NCBI RefSeq assembly: GCF_037083825.1
Contig: NZ_JBAPLU010000002.1
Coordinates: 62,001-126,000 of the forward strand
Length of the DNA: 64,000 nucleotides
Reading direction: 5' to 3'
Origin: Klenkia sesuvii
GTDB lineage: Bacteria > Actinomycetota > Actinomycetes > Mycobacteriales > Geodermatophilaceae
This document shows, piece after piece, positions 8,238 to 17,905 of the stretch. Numbering within the stretch: position 1 is the first letter of the stretch; each line of letters begins with the position of its first letter. The position numbers and the translations under genes are program-made. The notes beneath the pieces were generated by a model. The model saw nothing but the letters and a program-made list of their open reading frames with translations, did not search any database and was not told where the DNA came from.

Positions 8238-9095
8238 TCAGGCCAGGTCGTCGGGGGGCGCCGGCCAGCCGAGGCCGGCGCCGTCGAGCGGGGCGGTGAA
8301 CCGGGCCGGCCGCTTCTCCAGGAACGAGGCCACGCCCTCGGCGGCGTCCGGCCCCGACCCGAGCTCGACGAGGGCGCGCGACTCGGCGCGGTGGGCGTCC
8401 CACGGGCTGGGGGCCGAGAGCATGGACCACAGCAGCTGCCGGCTGGTGGCGACCGCGACGCCCGAGGTGTGGTCGGCGATCTCGCGGGCCAGCTCCAGCG
8501 CGGTGGCCAGCACCTGGTCGTCGGGCACGACCCGGGACACGAGCCGGCCGCGCAACGCCTCGGCGGCGTCGAAGACCCGGCCCGTGGCCACCCACTCCAT
8601 CGCCTGGCTGATGCCCACCACCCGGGGCAGGAACCAGCTGGAGGCGGCCTCCGGGACGATGCCGCGCCGGGCGAAGACGAACCCGAACTTGGCCGACTCA
8701 CCGGCGATGCGGATGTCCATCGGCAGGGTCATGGTGGCCCCGATGCCGACCGCCGCCCCGTTGACGGCCGCGATGACCGGCTTGCGCAGGGTGGCGAACG
8801 GCAGCGCGCCGATGCCGCCCCAGTCACGGGCCACTCCGCCGATGGTCCCGGCGGCGTCGGCCTGGGCGCTGCGGTCGAAGGTGCCGGCCCCGGCGAGGTC
8901 GGCGCCCACGCAGAAGGTGTTCCCCGCGCCGGTCACCACCACCACGCGCACCGCGTCGTCGGCGTCCAGCGCCGCGGCCGCCTCGGCCAGCTCGCGGGCC
9001 ATGACCGTGGTGTAGGCGTTGCGGCGCTCGGGGCGGTCCAGGGTCAGCACGGCGACCCCGTCCTCGACGGTGCAGGACACCTGGGTCCAGCTCAT
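8238..9095 (-). CDS. Enoyl-CoA hydratase/isomerase family protein
   Basis: This 285-residue crotonase-fold protein starts at ATG 9095. The first oxyanion-hole segment is GAGNTFCVGADLAG (about residue 57). The second is VNGAAVGIGATMTLPMDIRIAG. The acidic residue of GIVPEAASSWFLPR sits where crotonases carry a catalytic Glu. It should hydrate or isomerise an enoyl-CoA in beta-oxidation of the acid made by the downstream PaoABC enzyme. It is transcribed away from the TetR gene, and the 94-nt gap between them holds the inverted repeat at 9155-9170. The exact substrate cannot be read from the sequence. Confidence 0.9.
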   Translation of the reverse strand: MSWTQVSCTVEDGVAVLTLDRPERRNAYTTVMARELAEAAAALDADDAVRVVVVTGAGNTFCVGADLAGAGTFDRSAQADAAGTIGGVARDWGGIGALPFATLRKPVIAAVNGAAVGIGATMTLPMDIRIAGESAKFGFVFARRGIVPEAASSWFLPRVVGISQAMEWVATGRVFDAAEALRGRLVSRVVPDDQVLATALELAREIADHTSGVAVATSRQLLWSMLSAPSPWDAHRAESRALVELGSGPDAAEGVASFLEKRPARFTAPLDGAGLGWPAPPDDLA

Positions 9096-9154
9096 GCGGG
9101 TCTCCTGCGGTCGCGCGGTGGGGTTCGGTCGCATCCTGCGGGGGCCGCGGGGAG

Positions 9155-9170
9155 CGGTCAACCCTGACTG
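9155..9170. promoter_or_regulatory. TetR operator candidate, copy 1
   Basis: CGGTCAACCCTGACTG is an inverted repeat with half-sites CRGTCA and TGACYG around ACCC. It lies between the divergent crotonase and tetR genes, 20 nt before the tetR start. The identical 16-mer recurs in reverse at 10723-10738, and a half-site-swapped copy lies at 13161-13176, each in front of a CoA-metabolism gene. Confidence 0.72.
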
Positions 9171-9189
9171 CCGGACGTAGGCTGCGGGG

Positions 9190-9801
9190 ATGACGTCGCC
9201 CGCGCAGCCCCGCAGCCGCACGGAGCGGTCGGCCGACAGCCGCGCCCTCATCCTGGACGCCGCGGTCGCCTGCCTGGTGTCCGACGGGTACTCCGGGGCC
9301 TCCACCCTCGCCGTCCAGGCCCGGGCCGGGGTGTCGCGGGGCCGGCTCCTGCACCACTTCCCCAGCCGCGAGGAGCTGCTGGTGGCCGCGGCCTCGCACC
9401 TGGTCAACGAAATGCTGGCCGAGGCCGCCGAGCAGGCCGAGCACCTCGACGTCGCCGACCCGGTCGAGCGGGTGGAGCGGTGCGTGGAGCTGAACTGGGC
9501 GCTGTTCCAGAAGCCGCCGTTCTGGGCGGCCATGGAGCTGTGGAACGCCGCCCGCACCGACGAGACGCTGCGGGCCGCGCTGCGGGTGGAGGAGCGGCGG
9601 CTCAACCAGGCCATCCGTGCGGCCGCCGACCGCATCTGGGGCCCGGCCGCGAGGGCCAACCCCCGCTACCCGGTGCTGCGGGAGCTGCTGTTCACCTCGA
9701 TGCGCGGCGTGGCCATCGCCTACTCCTTCGAGGACCGCCCCGCTGCCACCGACCCCCACCTCTCCATCTGGAAGGACCTCGCCCGCGAGATGTTGGGGTG
9801 A
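9190..9801 (+). CDS. TetR family regulator of the local acyl-CoA genes
   Basis: This 203-residue protein has an N-terminal TetR helix-turn-helix (SRALILDAAVACLVSDGYSG, then STLAVQARAGVSRGRLLHHFPSREELL, about residues 17-62) and an all-helical ligand domain. It is divergent from the crotonase-paoABC unit. The shared gap holds a 16-bp palindrome that recurs only in front of the SDR/acyl-CoA synthetase pair and the second crotonase gene. That makes this protein the obvious candidate to bind all three sites and itself. By analogy with many TetR proteins of fatty-acid and terpenoid catabolism, the effector is probably an acyl-CoA or the pathway acid. Both regulon and ligand are inferred. Confidence 0.92.
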   Translation: MTSPAQPRSRTERSADSRALILDAAVACLVSDGYSGASTLAVQARAGVSRGRLLHHFPSREELLVAAASHLVNEMLAEAAEQAEHLDVADPVERVERCVELNWALFQKPPFWAAMELWNAARTDETLRAALRVEERRLNQAIRAAADRIWGPAARANPRYPVLRELLFTSMRGVAIAYSFEDRPAATDPHLSIWKDLAREMLG

Positions 9802-9824
9802 GGGACGAACCCCGCGACGCCGAC

Positions 9825-9843
9825 GGGAGGGCGGAGCCCTCCC
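9825..9843. terminator. Hairpin between convergent tetR and SDR genes
   Basis: GGGAGGGC-GGA-GCCCTCCC is a perfect 8-bp stem with a 3-nt loop. It lies 24 nt past the tetR stop and 75 nt past the SDR stop on the other strand, so it could serve both directions. Confidence 0.55.
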
Positions 9844-9918
9844 CGAGAAGTCGCAGGACCGGCTCAACGCCCCCGGCGCCGTCCCCTGGCCGCGGTTGGG
9901 GTCCGGAGGACGACCGTG

Positions 9919-10674
9919 TTACCGCGGGGCCATGCGGATGGCGCCGTCCAGGCGGATGACCTCGCCGTTGAGCATCGGGTTGGCCACGATGTGCGCGACC
10001 AGCTGGCCGTACTCGTCGGGTTCGCCGAGCCGGGCCGGGTGCGGCACCTGCGCGCCGAGGGAGGCCTTGGCCTCCTCGGGCAGCCCGGCCAGCAGCGGCG
10101 TGTTGAACAGCCCCGGGGCGATGGTGACGACCCGGATGGCCTCGCCGGCCAGGTCGCGGGCGATCGGCAGGGTCATGCCGACGATGCCGCCCTTGGACGC
10201 CGAGTAGGCCGCCTGCCCGATCTGGCCGTCGAAGGCCGCGACCGATGCGGTGTTCACGACCACCCCGCGCTCCTCGCCCTGCAGGTCGACGTCGAGCATC
10301 CGCTGCGCGGCGAGCCGGATGACGTTGAAGGTGCCGACCAGGTTGACCTGGATGACCTTCTGGAACGCGTCGAGGGGGAAGGCGCCCTTCTTGCCGGCGG
10401 TCTTGATGCCGTTGCCGATGCCGGCGCAGTTGACCGCCACCCGCAGCGGGCCCAGCTCGACCGCGAGGTCCAGCGCGGCGGTGACCTGCTCCTCGGAGGT
10501 GACGTCGGCGGCGGCGAAGTGCGCGCCGATCTCGGCGGCGACGGACTCCCCGGCCGAGGACGGCAGGTCCAGCAGCACGACCTGGGCGCCGGCCTCGCGC
10601 AGGCGGCGGGCGGTGGCCAGGCCGAGGCCGGACGCGCCCCCGGTCACGACGGCGACGGCGTCGGTGACGTCCAT
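9919..10674 (-). CDS. SDR family dehydrogenase (3-hydroxyacyl-CoA dehydrogenase type 2-like)
   Basis: This is a 251-residue classical short-chain dehydrogenase. The nucleotide site is TGGASGLGLA (about residues 11-20), followed by an acidic residue at the end of beta-2 (VVLLDLPSS), which favours NAD over NADP. It has NCAGIG, an active-site Ser and YSASK (Tyr-x3-Lys). The overall pattern (NTASVAAFDGQIGQAAYSASKGG) is close to human HSD17B10-type 3-hydroxyacyl-CoA dehydrogenases. A GAAGGAG ribosome site precedes the ATG at 10674. It is divergent from an acyl-CoA synthetase gene, with an operator copy in the gap. It would take the beta-hydroxyacyl-CoA from the crotonases to the ketoacyl-CoA. Confidence 0.92.
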   Translation of the reverse strand: MDVTDAVAVVTGGASGLGLATARRLREAGAQVVLLDLPSSAGESVAAEIGAHFAAADVTSEEQVTAALDLAVELGPLRVAVNCAGIGNGIKTAGKKGAFPLDAFQKVIQVNLVGTFNVIRLAAQRMLDVDLQGEERGVVVNTASVAAFDGQIGQAAYSASKGGIVGMTLPIARDLAGEAIRVVTIAPGLFNTPLLAGLPEEAKASLGAQVPHPARLGEPDEYGQLVAHIVANPMLNGEVIRLDGAIRMAPR

Positions 10675-10722
10675 GGTTCTCCTTCGGTCGAGGCTGCTGC
10701 CGCGGCTGCCGACGAGGCTGGG

Positions 10723-10738
10723 CAGTCAGGGTTGACCG
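10723..10738. promoter_or_regulatory. TetR operator candidate, copy 2
   Basis: CAGTCAGGGTTGACCG is the exact reverse complement of copy 1. It lies 48 nt upstream of the SDR start and 62 nt upstream of the acyl-CoA synthetase start, where one bound protein could block both divergent promoters. Confidence 0.72.
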
Positions 10739-10800
10739 TATCGGATGCCCGGTCCAGCATGACGCCGACCACACCCGGCCCCGGCCCCGAGGGAGCCCCT

Positions 10801-12345
10801 GTGCAGCAGAACCGGCACGACACCGGCTGGCGCGGCATGACCATCTCCGACCAGGTCGCCCGGTGGGCCCGCACCACCCCCGACGTCGCCGCGCTGCGGT
10901 TCGCCGGCGGCGGGCGCACCTACGCCGAGCTCGACGAGCGGGTGACCCGGCTGGCCGCCGTCCTCACCGGGTGGGGGGTGCGGCCCGGCGACCGCGTGGC
11001 GGTGCTGGCCCTCAACGGCCTCGAGGTCGTCGAGGTGTTCCTGGCCTGCGCCCGCACCGGCGCGGTCGCCGTCCCGGTGAACTTCCGGCTCGCTGCGCCG
11101 GAGGTGGCCTACGTGCTGGCCGACTCCGGCGCCCGGGTGCTGGTGGTCGACGCCGCCACCGCGGCGGTCGCCTCGTCCGCCGCACCCGGGCCCGTGCACG
11201 TGCTGACCATCGGCCCGGACTACGAGGCCGCGCTGGCCGCCGCCGACCCCACGCCGGCCGAGCACGCCGTGGGCGACACCGACGCGGCCTTCCTCATGTA
11301 CACCTCGGGGACGACGGGCAAGCCCAAGGGCGCCGTGCTGACCCACCGCAACCTGCTCATGCACGCCTTCAGCCACATCACGCACCTGGGCTGGGCACCC
11401 GACGACCGGGTCACCCTGTACGGCGCCCCCCTGTTCCACATCGCCGCGGTGGCCGGGATGCTGCCCAACCTGCTGCTCGGCGGCACGTTCGTCCTCACCC
11501 GCTCGGGCGCGTTCGACCCGGCGGAGACCCTCGACGAGCTGGTCGCCGAGGAGGTCTCCTCCTGCTTCTTCGTGCCCGCGGCGTGGCAGGCGATCGTCGC
11601 CGTGCCCGACCTGGCCGACCGTGACCTCTCCCGGCTGCGGCGCATCTCGTGGGGCGCGGCGCCGGCGTCGACCACGTTGCTCCAGCGGATGCTGGACCTG
11701 TTCCCGCAGGCCGAGCTGGTCACCGCGTTCGGGCAGACCGAGTGCTCGCCGGTGACGTGCTTCCTGCGCGGTGCGGACGCCGTGCGCAAGATCGGGTCGA
11801 TCGGCACCCCGATGCTCAACGTGGAGGTGCGCGTGGTCGACGAGGCGATGCGGGACGTCCCGCGGGGCGAGGTCGGCGAGATCGTCTACCGCTCACCGAT
11901 GGTCATGCGCGAGTACTGGGGCAAGCCGGCCGAGACCGCCGAGGCCTTCGCCGGCGGCTGGTTCCACTCCGGCGACCTCGTGCGGCAGGACGAGGAGGGC
12001 TACTTCTACGTCATCGACCGCACGAAGGACATGATCATCAGCGGCGGGGAGAACGTCTACTGCGCCGAGGTCGAGGACGTGCTCGCCGCCCACCCGGGTG
12101 TCGCGGAGGTGGCGCTGATCGGCGTCCCCGACGACCGCTGGGGGGAGGCCCCGCTCGCCGTCCTGGCCCCGGTGGACCCGGCGGCGCCACCCACCGCGGC
12201 CGAGCTGACCGCCTGGTGCCGGGAGCGCCTGGCGCACTACAAGTGCCCCCGCGAGTTCCGGGTCGTCGGCGCCCTCCCGCGCAACCCCAGCGGGAAGGTG
12301 CTCAAGACCGAGCTCCGGCGCGACCACGCCGCGGAGCCGGCGTAG
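10801..12345 (+). CDS. Acyl-CoA synthetase (AMP-forming ligase)
   Basis: This is a 514-residue ANL-superfamily ligase that activates a carboxylic acid to its CoA thioester through an acyl-adenylate. The P-loop-like motif YTSGTTGKPKG is at residues 167-177. AFGQTE, the hinge YFYVIDRTKDMI and the C-terminal catalytic lysine motif PRNPSGKVLK are all present. I chose the GTG at 10801 because GAGGGAG lies 8 nt upstream. The ATG at 10837 is an alternative. The open frame extends far upstream but only as noncoding shadow. It sits inside the putative TetR regulon and would link the PaoABC acid product to beta-oxidation. Chain length or aromatic preference cannot be told from sequence. Confidence 0.92.
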   Translation: MQQNRHDTGWRGMTISDQVARWARTTPDVAALRFAGGGRTYAELDERVTRLAAVLTGWGVRPGDRVAVLALNGLEVVEVFLACARTGAVAVPVNFRLAAPEVAYVLADSGARVLVVDAATAAVASSAAPGPVHVLTIGPDYEAALAAADPTPAEHAVGDTDAAFLMYTSGTTGKPKGAVLTHRNLLMHAFSHITHLGWAPDDRVTLYGAPLFHIAAVAGMLPNLLLGGTFVLTRSGAFDPAETLDELVAEEVSSCFFVPAAWQAIVAVPDLADRDLSRLRRISWGAAPASTTLLQRMLDLFPQAELVTAFGQTECSPVTCFLRGADAVRKIGSIGTPMLNVEVRVVDEAMRDVPRGEVGEIVYRSPMVMREYWGKPAETAEAFAGGWFHSGDLVRQDEEGYFYVIDRTKDMIISGGENVYCAEVEDVLAAHPGVAEVALIGVPDDRWGEAPLAVLAPVDPAAPPTAAELTAWCRERLAHYKCPREFRVVGALPRNPSGKVLKTELRRDHAAEPA

Positions 12346-12367
12346 CCCCGCCGGCCCCCGCGGGGCT
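12344..12367. terminator. Bidirectional hairpin between convergent ligase and crotonase
   Basis: AGCCCCG and CGGGGCT form a perfect 7-bp stem around a C-rich 10-nt loop. It fills the whole gap between the two convergent genes and touches both stop codons. Confidence 0.5.
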
Positions 12368-13131
12368 CAGGCGCCGCGCCAGACGGGGGCGCGCTTCTCG
12401 GCGAAGGCGCGGGCCCCCTCCTGCGCGTCGGCGGAGGCGAACACCGCCTCGGTCACGGTCACCTGGTGGTCCAGCAGCGCGCGGTCGGTCCAGCGGACGG
12501 CCCCGGCCACCAGCTGCTTGGTGGCGCGGATCGCCAGCGGGCCGTTGACGGCGATGCGGCCGGCCAGCTCGCGGGCACCGGCCAGCGCCCCGCCGGGCTC
12601 GGTGAGCACGTTGACCAGGCCGAACCGGTGGGCCTCCTCCGCCGTCATGGGGTCACCGGTCAGCGCCAGCTCCATGGCCCGCTGGTAGGGCAACGTCTTG
12701 GGCAGCCGCAGCACGCCGCCACCGGCCGCGACCAGCGACCGCTTGACCTCCGGGATGCCGAAGCGGGCCTCCCGTGAGGCCACGACCAGGTCGCAGGAGA
12801 GCACCAGCTCGAACCCCCCGGCCAGCGCCCAGCCCTCGACCGCGGCGACGAGCGGCTTGGCCGGCGGGGCCTCGGTGAGGCCGGCGAAGCCCCGGCCGGG
12901 CAGGGAGGGCCGCTCGCCGCGGGCGAAGGCCTTGAGGTCCATGCCCGCGCAGAACACGCCGCCGGCGCCGGTCAGCACGAGCACCGCCACGTCGTCCCGG
13001 GCGTCGAGGTCGTCGACGGTCGCGGCGAGCGCCTCGGTGGTGGCCAGGTCGATGGAGTTCTTCGCCTCCGGGCGGTTCAGCGTGATGACGCCGACCCCGT
13101 CGGAGACCTCTGCGAGCACCGTGTCGGTCAT
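12367..13131 (-). CDS. Crotonase/enoyl-CoA hydratase family protein
   Basis: This 254-residue crotonase starts at ATG 13131. The oxyanion-hole pair is GAGGVFCAGMDLKAF and VEGWALAGGFELVLSCDLVVA. FGIPEVKRSLVAAGGGVLRL carries the family's acidic position after GIPE. The C-terminus ends FAEKRAPVWRG, as in many short enoyl-CoA hydratases. It differs clearly from the crotonase at 8238, so the pair is not a recent duplication. An operator copy lies 29 nt upstream of its start, which places it in the same putative regulon. It may handle a different step, such as a CoA-ester hydration after ring or branch processing. Confidence 0.91.
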   Translation of the reverse strand: MTDTVLAEVSDGVGVITLNRPEAKNSIDLATTEALAATVDDLDARDDVAVLVLTGAGGVFCAGMDLKAFARGERPSLPGRGFAGLTEAPPAKPLVAAVEGWALAGGFELVLSCDLVVASREARFGIPEVKRSLVAAGGGVLRLPKTLPYQRAMELALTGDPMTAEEAHRFGLVNVLTEPGGALAGARELAGRIAVNGPLAIRATKQLVAGAVRWTDRALLDHQVTVTEAVFASADAQEGARAFAEKRAPVWRGA

Positions 13132-13160
13132 GCCGGCATGTCTGCCAGGTGGAACCCGGG

Positions 13161-13176
13161 CAGTCAACCCTGACCG
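13161..13176. promoter_or_regulatory. TetR operator candidate, copy 3
   Basis: CAGTCAACCCTGACCG has the same CRGTCA-N4-TGACYG layout as copies 1 and 2 with the half-sites exchanged. It is 29 nt upstream of the second crotonase start, and 12 nt upstream of the MFS gene stop, so it can only act on the crotonase promoter. Confidence 0.68.
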
Positions 13177-13187
13177 CCCGCGCCGCG

Positions 13188-14552
13188 TCAGGACGCCGGC
13201 GCGAGCTCCCGCTCGATGTCGGCCAGGCTGCGGTTCTTGGTCTCGGGCACCGCCTTGACCACGTACACCAGCGACAGCACCGTGATGACGGCGTAGAGGC
13301 CGAACGTCGCGGTCTCCCCGATCGCGGAGATGATCGACAGGTAGCTGACCGCGACGACGAAGTTGGCCGCCCAGTTGGCCATCGTGGCCACCGACGACGC
13401 CCGCCCGCGCACCGCCAGCGGGAAGATCTCGCTGATGAGCAGCCACACCACCGGGCCCAGGCTGACCGCGAACGACCCCACGTAGAACGCCAGGACGACG
13501 GTGGTGACGATCGCCCCCGCACCGGCGATGTCGAACAGGAAGGCGATGGCCAGCCCGGCCAGGCCCAGCACCATGCCGCTCATGCCCCAGATCAGCAGTG
13601 CCCGCCGACCGACCCGGTCGATGACCTTGATGGCCACGACGGTCATGACCACGTTGGTGAGGCCGACCACGAGCAGGGCCAGCAGCGCGGCCTGCGCACC
13701 CAGGCCGGCGTTCTCCAGGACGGTCGGCGCGAAGTAGATGACGGTGTTCACCCCGGTGATCTGCTGGACGACCGCCAGGGTGACCCCGAGCACGAGCGCC
13801 GGGCGGAGCTTCGGGGCCAGCAGGGACCGCTTCTGCCCCTTCTCCTCCTCGGTGGCGGTGCCGCGGATGTCGTCGATCTCCTCGGTGATGGCCGCCTCGG
13901 AGTCGCGCAGGGTGCGCAGCACCTCGCGGGCCTCGTCGACCCGCCCCTGCCGCACCAGCCAGGCCGGGCTCTCGGGCTCGCGGGCCATCCCCAGCCCGAG
14001 GACGACGGCCGGCGCGAGCGCCAGGCCCACGCTGATCCGCCAGTCGCCGCTGCCGGCCAGGAAGTAGGCGACCAGCTGAGAGACCAGGATGCCCAGGGTG
14101 ACCGAGAGCTGGTTGAGGCTCACGAGCGCGCCGCGGCGCTCGGGCGGGGCGATCTCGCCGATGTAGACCGGGACGACGAACGACGCCGACCCCACGCCGA
14201 CGCCGATCAGGAACCGCGAGAGCAGGAGCACCCAGAACGACGGCGCCACGATCGAGAGCAGCAGGCCCACCACGAACACCAGCGAGGTGGCGATGATGGC
14301 CCGCCGCCGGCCCAGGGCGTCGGCCACCCGCCCGGCCACCAGCGCCCCCACCGCAGCACCGACCAGCAGGATCGACACCACGGTGCCCTGCAGGAACGGG
14401 GTGTCGAGGGTGAAGTCGTCGCTGATGTTGGGCAGCACGCCGCCGATGACGCCGGTGTCGTAGCCGAACAGGATGCCGCCGACGGCGGTGAGCGCGGCGG
14501 CCTTGGTGACCGCACGCCGGTGCGCGGCGGAGGCCTGGGTGGTGCTGGTCAT
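13188..14552 (-). CDS. MFS sugar-porter family transporter
   Basis: This is a 454-residue twelve-helix transporter of the major facilitator sugar-porter type. Signatures are GILFGYDTGVIGGVLP in helix 1, DALGRRRAI in loop 2-3, EIAPPERRGALVSLNQLSVTLG, QQITGVNTVIYFAP in helix 7, DRVGRRAL and the C-terminal PETKNRSLADIE. The QQITG and PETKxR signatures point to a proton-coupled monosaccharide or polyol uptake carrier. Starts at 14552 and 14564 are both possible. I favour 14552 (MTSTTQ). It is upstream of and co-directional with the second crotonase, but that gene has its own operator between them, so co-regulation is not implied. Confidence 0.92.
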   Translation of the reverse strand: MTSTTQASAAHRRAVTKAAALTAVGGILFGYDTGVIGGVLPNISDDFTLDTPFLQGTVVSILLVGAAVGALVAGRVADALGRRRAIIATSLVFVVGLLLSIVAPSFWVLLLSRFLIGVGVGSASFVVPVYIGEIAPPERRGALVSLNQLSVTLGILVSQLVAYFLAGSGDWRISVGLALAPAVVLGLGMAREPESPAWLVRQGRVDEAREVLRTLRDSEAAITEEIDDIRGTATEEEKGQKRSLLAPKLRPALVLGVTLAVVQQITGVNTVIYFAPTVLENAGLGAQAALLALLVVGLTNVVMTVVAIKVIDRVGRRALLIWGMSGMVLGLAGLAIAFLFDIAGAGAIVTTVVLAFYVGSFAVSLGPVVWLLISEIFPLAVRGRASSVATMANWAANFVVAVSYLSIISAIGETATFGLYAVITVLSLVYVVKAVPETKNRSLADIERELAPAS

Positions 14553-14636
14553 GACGGGTCCCATCTCGTTGCAACTCTCAACCACCCGCGATGGTGCGCC
14601 TACCCGGCCAACCCGGCCACCCGGGGCCACGGACGC

Positions 14637-14672
14637 GACCGGCCCGGCCCCCCGCGGGGGACCGGGCCGGTC
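14637..14672 (-). terminator. Long GC hairpin after the surface protein gene
   Basis: GACCGGCCCGG and CCGGGCCGGTC form a perfect 11-bp stem. C and G runs nearly continue it into the loop. It begins 16 nt past the stop of the surface protein gene. Confidence 0.65.
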
Positions 14673-14687
14673 GACGGGGTGCGCGAG

Positions 14688-15896
14688 TCAGCGCGCCGCG
14701 CGGCGGGTGAGCAGGGTGGTCAGCCCACCGAGGGCGAGGAGCAGTCCGCCGAGCAGCAGGAGCCCGGCGGGCTGGGCGCCGGTGCTGGCCAGGGCGGCGG
14801 GGCGGGTCGGCGGGACGGTGCCGGCCGGGGTCCCGGTGGCGCTGGTCGGGGCCGCCGTGGTGCCGACGGGGGCGACCGGGGCAACGGGGGCGACCGGCAG
14901 CGGCGCCGGCGGCGCGCACGCCCCGACCGCGACGTCGCCGCCGCCCACGCTGGCCAGGGTCCGGCCCTCGACCACCAGGGCGACCCCGGCGAAGCCCGCC
15001 AGCGGCACCGGTCCGGTGAGGCTGACGAGCGGGAGCGTGCCGGTGAGGGTGGTGCCCGTGACCTCGACGTCCGCGCTGGCCAGGCTGACCTGGCCGCCGT
15101 CGGGGGTGAGGCCGACGACGGCGAGGCCGTAGGTCCCGGCGGTCAGCCCGCGGACGTCGACGGTGGCGAGCACCGAGTCCGGCGCCGTGCAGTCGCGGGC
15201 CAGCGCGATGGTGGCGTCGGCGGTGCACACGTCGGCCCGGGTGTCGTCGAGGGAGGGGACGGCCACGGTGTAGGGGCCGAACGCCTGGGTGCCGGCGACG
15301 ACGCCGACCGTCAGCTCCGTCGCACCGGCGAGCAGGGCGTCGCCGACCAGCACGGGGATGCCGCCGTCGACGACCGCCGAGGCGACCGTCTGCGGACCGC
15401 CGGGCAGACCGAGCTCGACGACGACCTCGGTGCCCTCCGCGAGCTCGGTGCCCGACACCACGACGGACAGCTCACCGAGGCAGCCGCGCACGGCGTCGAC
15501 GGAGCCCCTCGGCCCGGGCGGCGGGGTGGACGTCTGCTCGGACGTCGATGTCGAGGTGGACGTCTCCTCCGAGGTCGAGGTGGACGTCGAGGTGGACGAG
15601 GAGGTCGTCGTCTCCTCGGACGTCGAGCTGCCGCCGGCCACCGAGGTGGTGGTGGTGACCGACCCGTCGGCACCGGTGGAGGTGGAGGTGTGGGTGGAGG
15701 TGTGGGTGGTCGGCGCGGCGGTGCGGGCCAGCGGGGCGGGGGCCGACGTCCGGGCGACCTCCGACCCGGAGGCGACCGACCCGGAGGTGGTCGAACCGGT
15801 GTCGCCGTCGGCGGCCGCCGCGATGCCGGCGCCGCCGACGAGCAGCCCCGCCGTCAGCAGCGCGGCGATCGTCGTCCGTCGTGCAGGAGCCCGCAC
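14688..15896 (-). CDS. Secreted Ser/Thr-rich protein with LAXTG cell-wall sorting signal
   Basis: This 402-residue protein starts at GTG 15896, with GAGGTGG about 6 nt upstream. A signal peptide covers about residues 1-29 (basic RAPARR, hydrophobic core, AAAAD cleavage zone). It is followed by a low-complexity Thr/Ser stretch of roughly 90 residues and then two beta-rich segments, each with a Cys pair. The tail is LASTG (369-373), a hydrophobic helix and RRAAR, a classical sortase signal of the LAXTG kind read by actinobacterial class E sortases. No sortase gene is in the window. The Thr/Ser region was probably a target for O-mannosylation or acts as a wall-spanning stalk. The function of the globular part is unknown. 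Confidence 0.88.
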   Translation of the reverse strand: MRAPARRTTIAALLTAGLLVGGAGIAAAADGDTGSTTSGSVASGSEVARTSAPAPLARTAAPTTHTSTHTSTSTGADGSVTTTTSVAGGSSTSEETTTSSSTSTSTSTSEETSTSTSTSEQTSTPPPGPRGSVDAVRGCLGELSVVVSGTELAEGTEVVVELGLPGGPQTVASAVVDGGIPVLVGDALLAGATELTVGVVAGTQAFGPYTVAVPSLDDTRADVCTADATIALARDCTAPDSVLATVDVRGLTAGTYGLAVVGLTPDGGQVSLASADVEVTGTTLTGTLPLVSLTGPVPLAGFAGVALVVEGRTLASVGGGDVAVGACAPPAPLPVAPVAPVAPVGTTAAPTSATGTPAGTVPPTRPAALASTGAQPAGLLLLGGLLLALGGLTTLLTRRAAR

Positions 15897-16113
15897 GGAG
15901 CCCACCTCTCGTCGGCCCCGGGAGGGGCGAGCGCGTGGGCCGGTCGGCCCTTCGGTGACGGACCGTGACAGCACAGCGGGCGCACAGCCACCCGGGAGGG
16001 CGCCGTTCCGGTGCCTGGCGGAGCCGATGCACCCGGTTCATCGCGCGTCGTGACCACCCGTGATCAAGAGCTGACGAGATCGGCGTCGCGGTGCGCTCGA
16101 CAACTGGTGTGAC

Positions 16114-16132
16114 CGGGACCACGATCGGTCCC

Positions 16133-16133
<1 letters not shown>
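16114..16133. repeat. Inverted repeat at the start of the acyl-CoA ligase gene
   Basis: CGGGACC-ACGATC-GGTCCCG is a perfect 7-bp inverted repeat whose last base is the first base of the GTG chosen as the ligase start. It could be an operator or an RNA hairpin at the translation start, or it could mean that the true start is further upstream (GTG 16091). Confidence 0.4.
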
Positions 16134-17839
<1,706 letters not shown>

Positions 17840-17851
17840 CCCGGAAGGGGT

Positions 17852-17867
17852 GCCCGGGGCGCCGGGC
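17852..17867 (+). terminator. Short GC hairpin after the ligase gene
   Basis: GCCCGG-GGCG-CCGGGC is a 6-bp stem with a 4-nt loop, 12 nt past the stop of the ligase gene. It is short, so the call is tentative. Confidence 0.35.
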
Positions 17868-17905
17868 GGGCCGGTGCTCACTACTGTCCCTGCGGTGAGC
17901 ACGCG

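Noticed and set aside
15500..15720. Short tandem-like repeats that might suggest a CRISPR or minisatellite
   Set aside because: They encode the Thr/Ser-rich stalk of the LAXTG protein; there is no regular repeat-spacer spacing.
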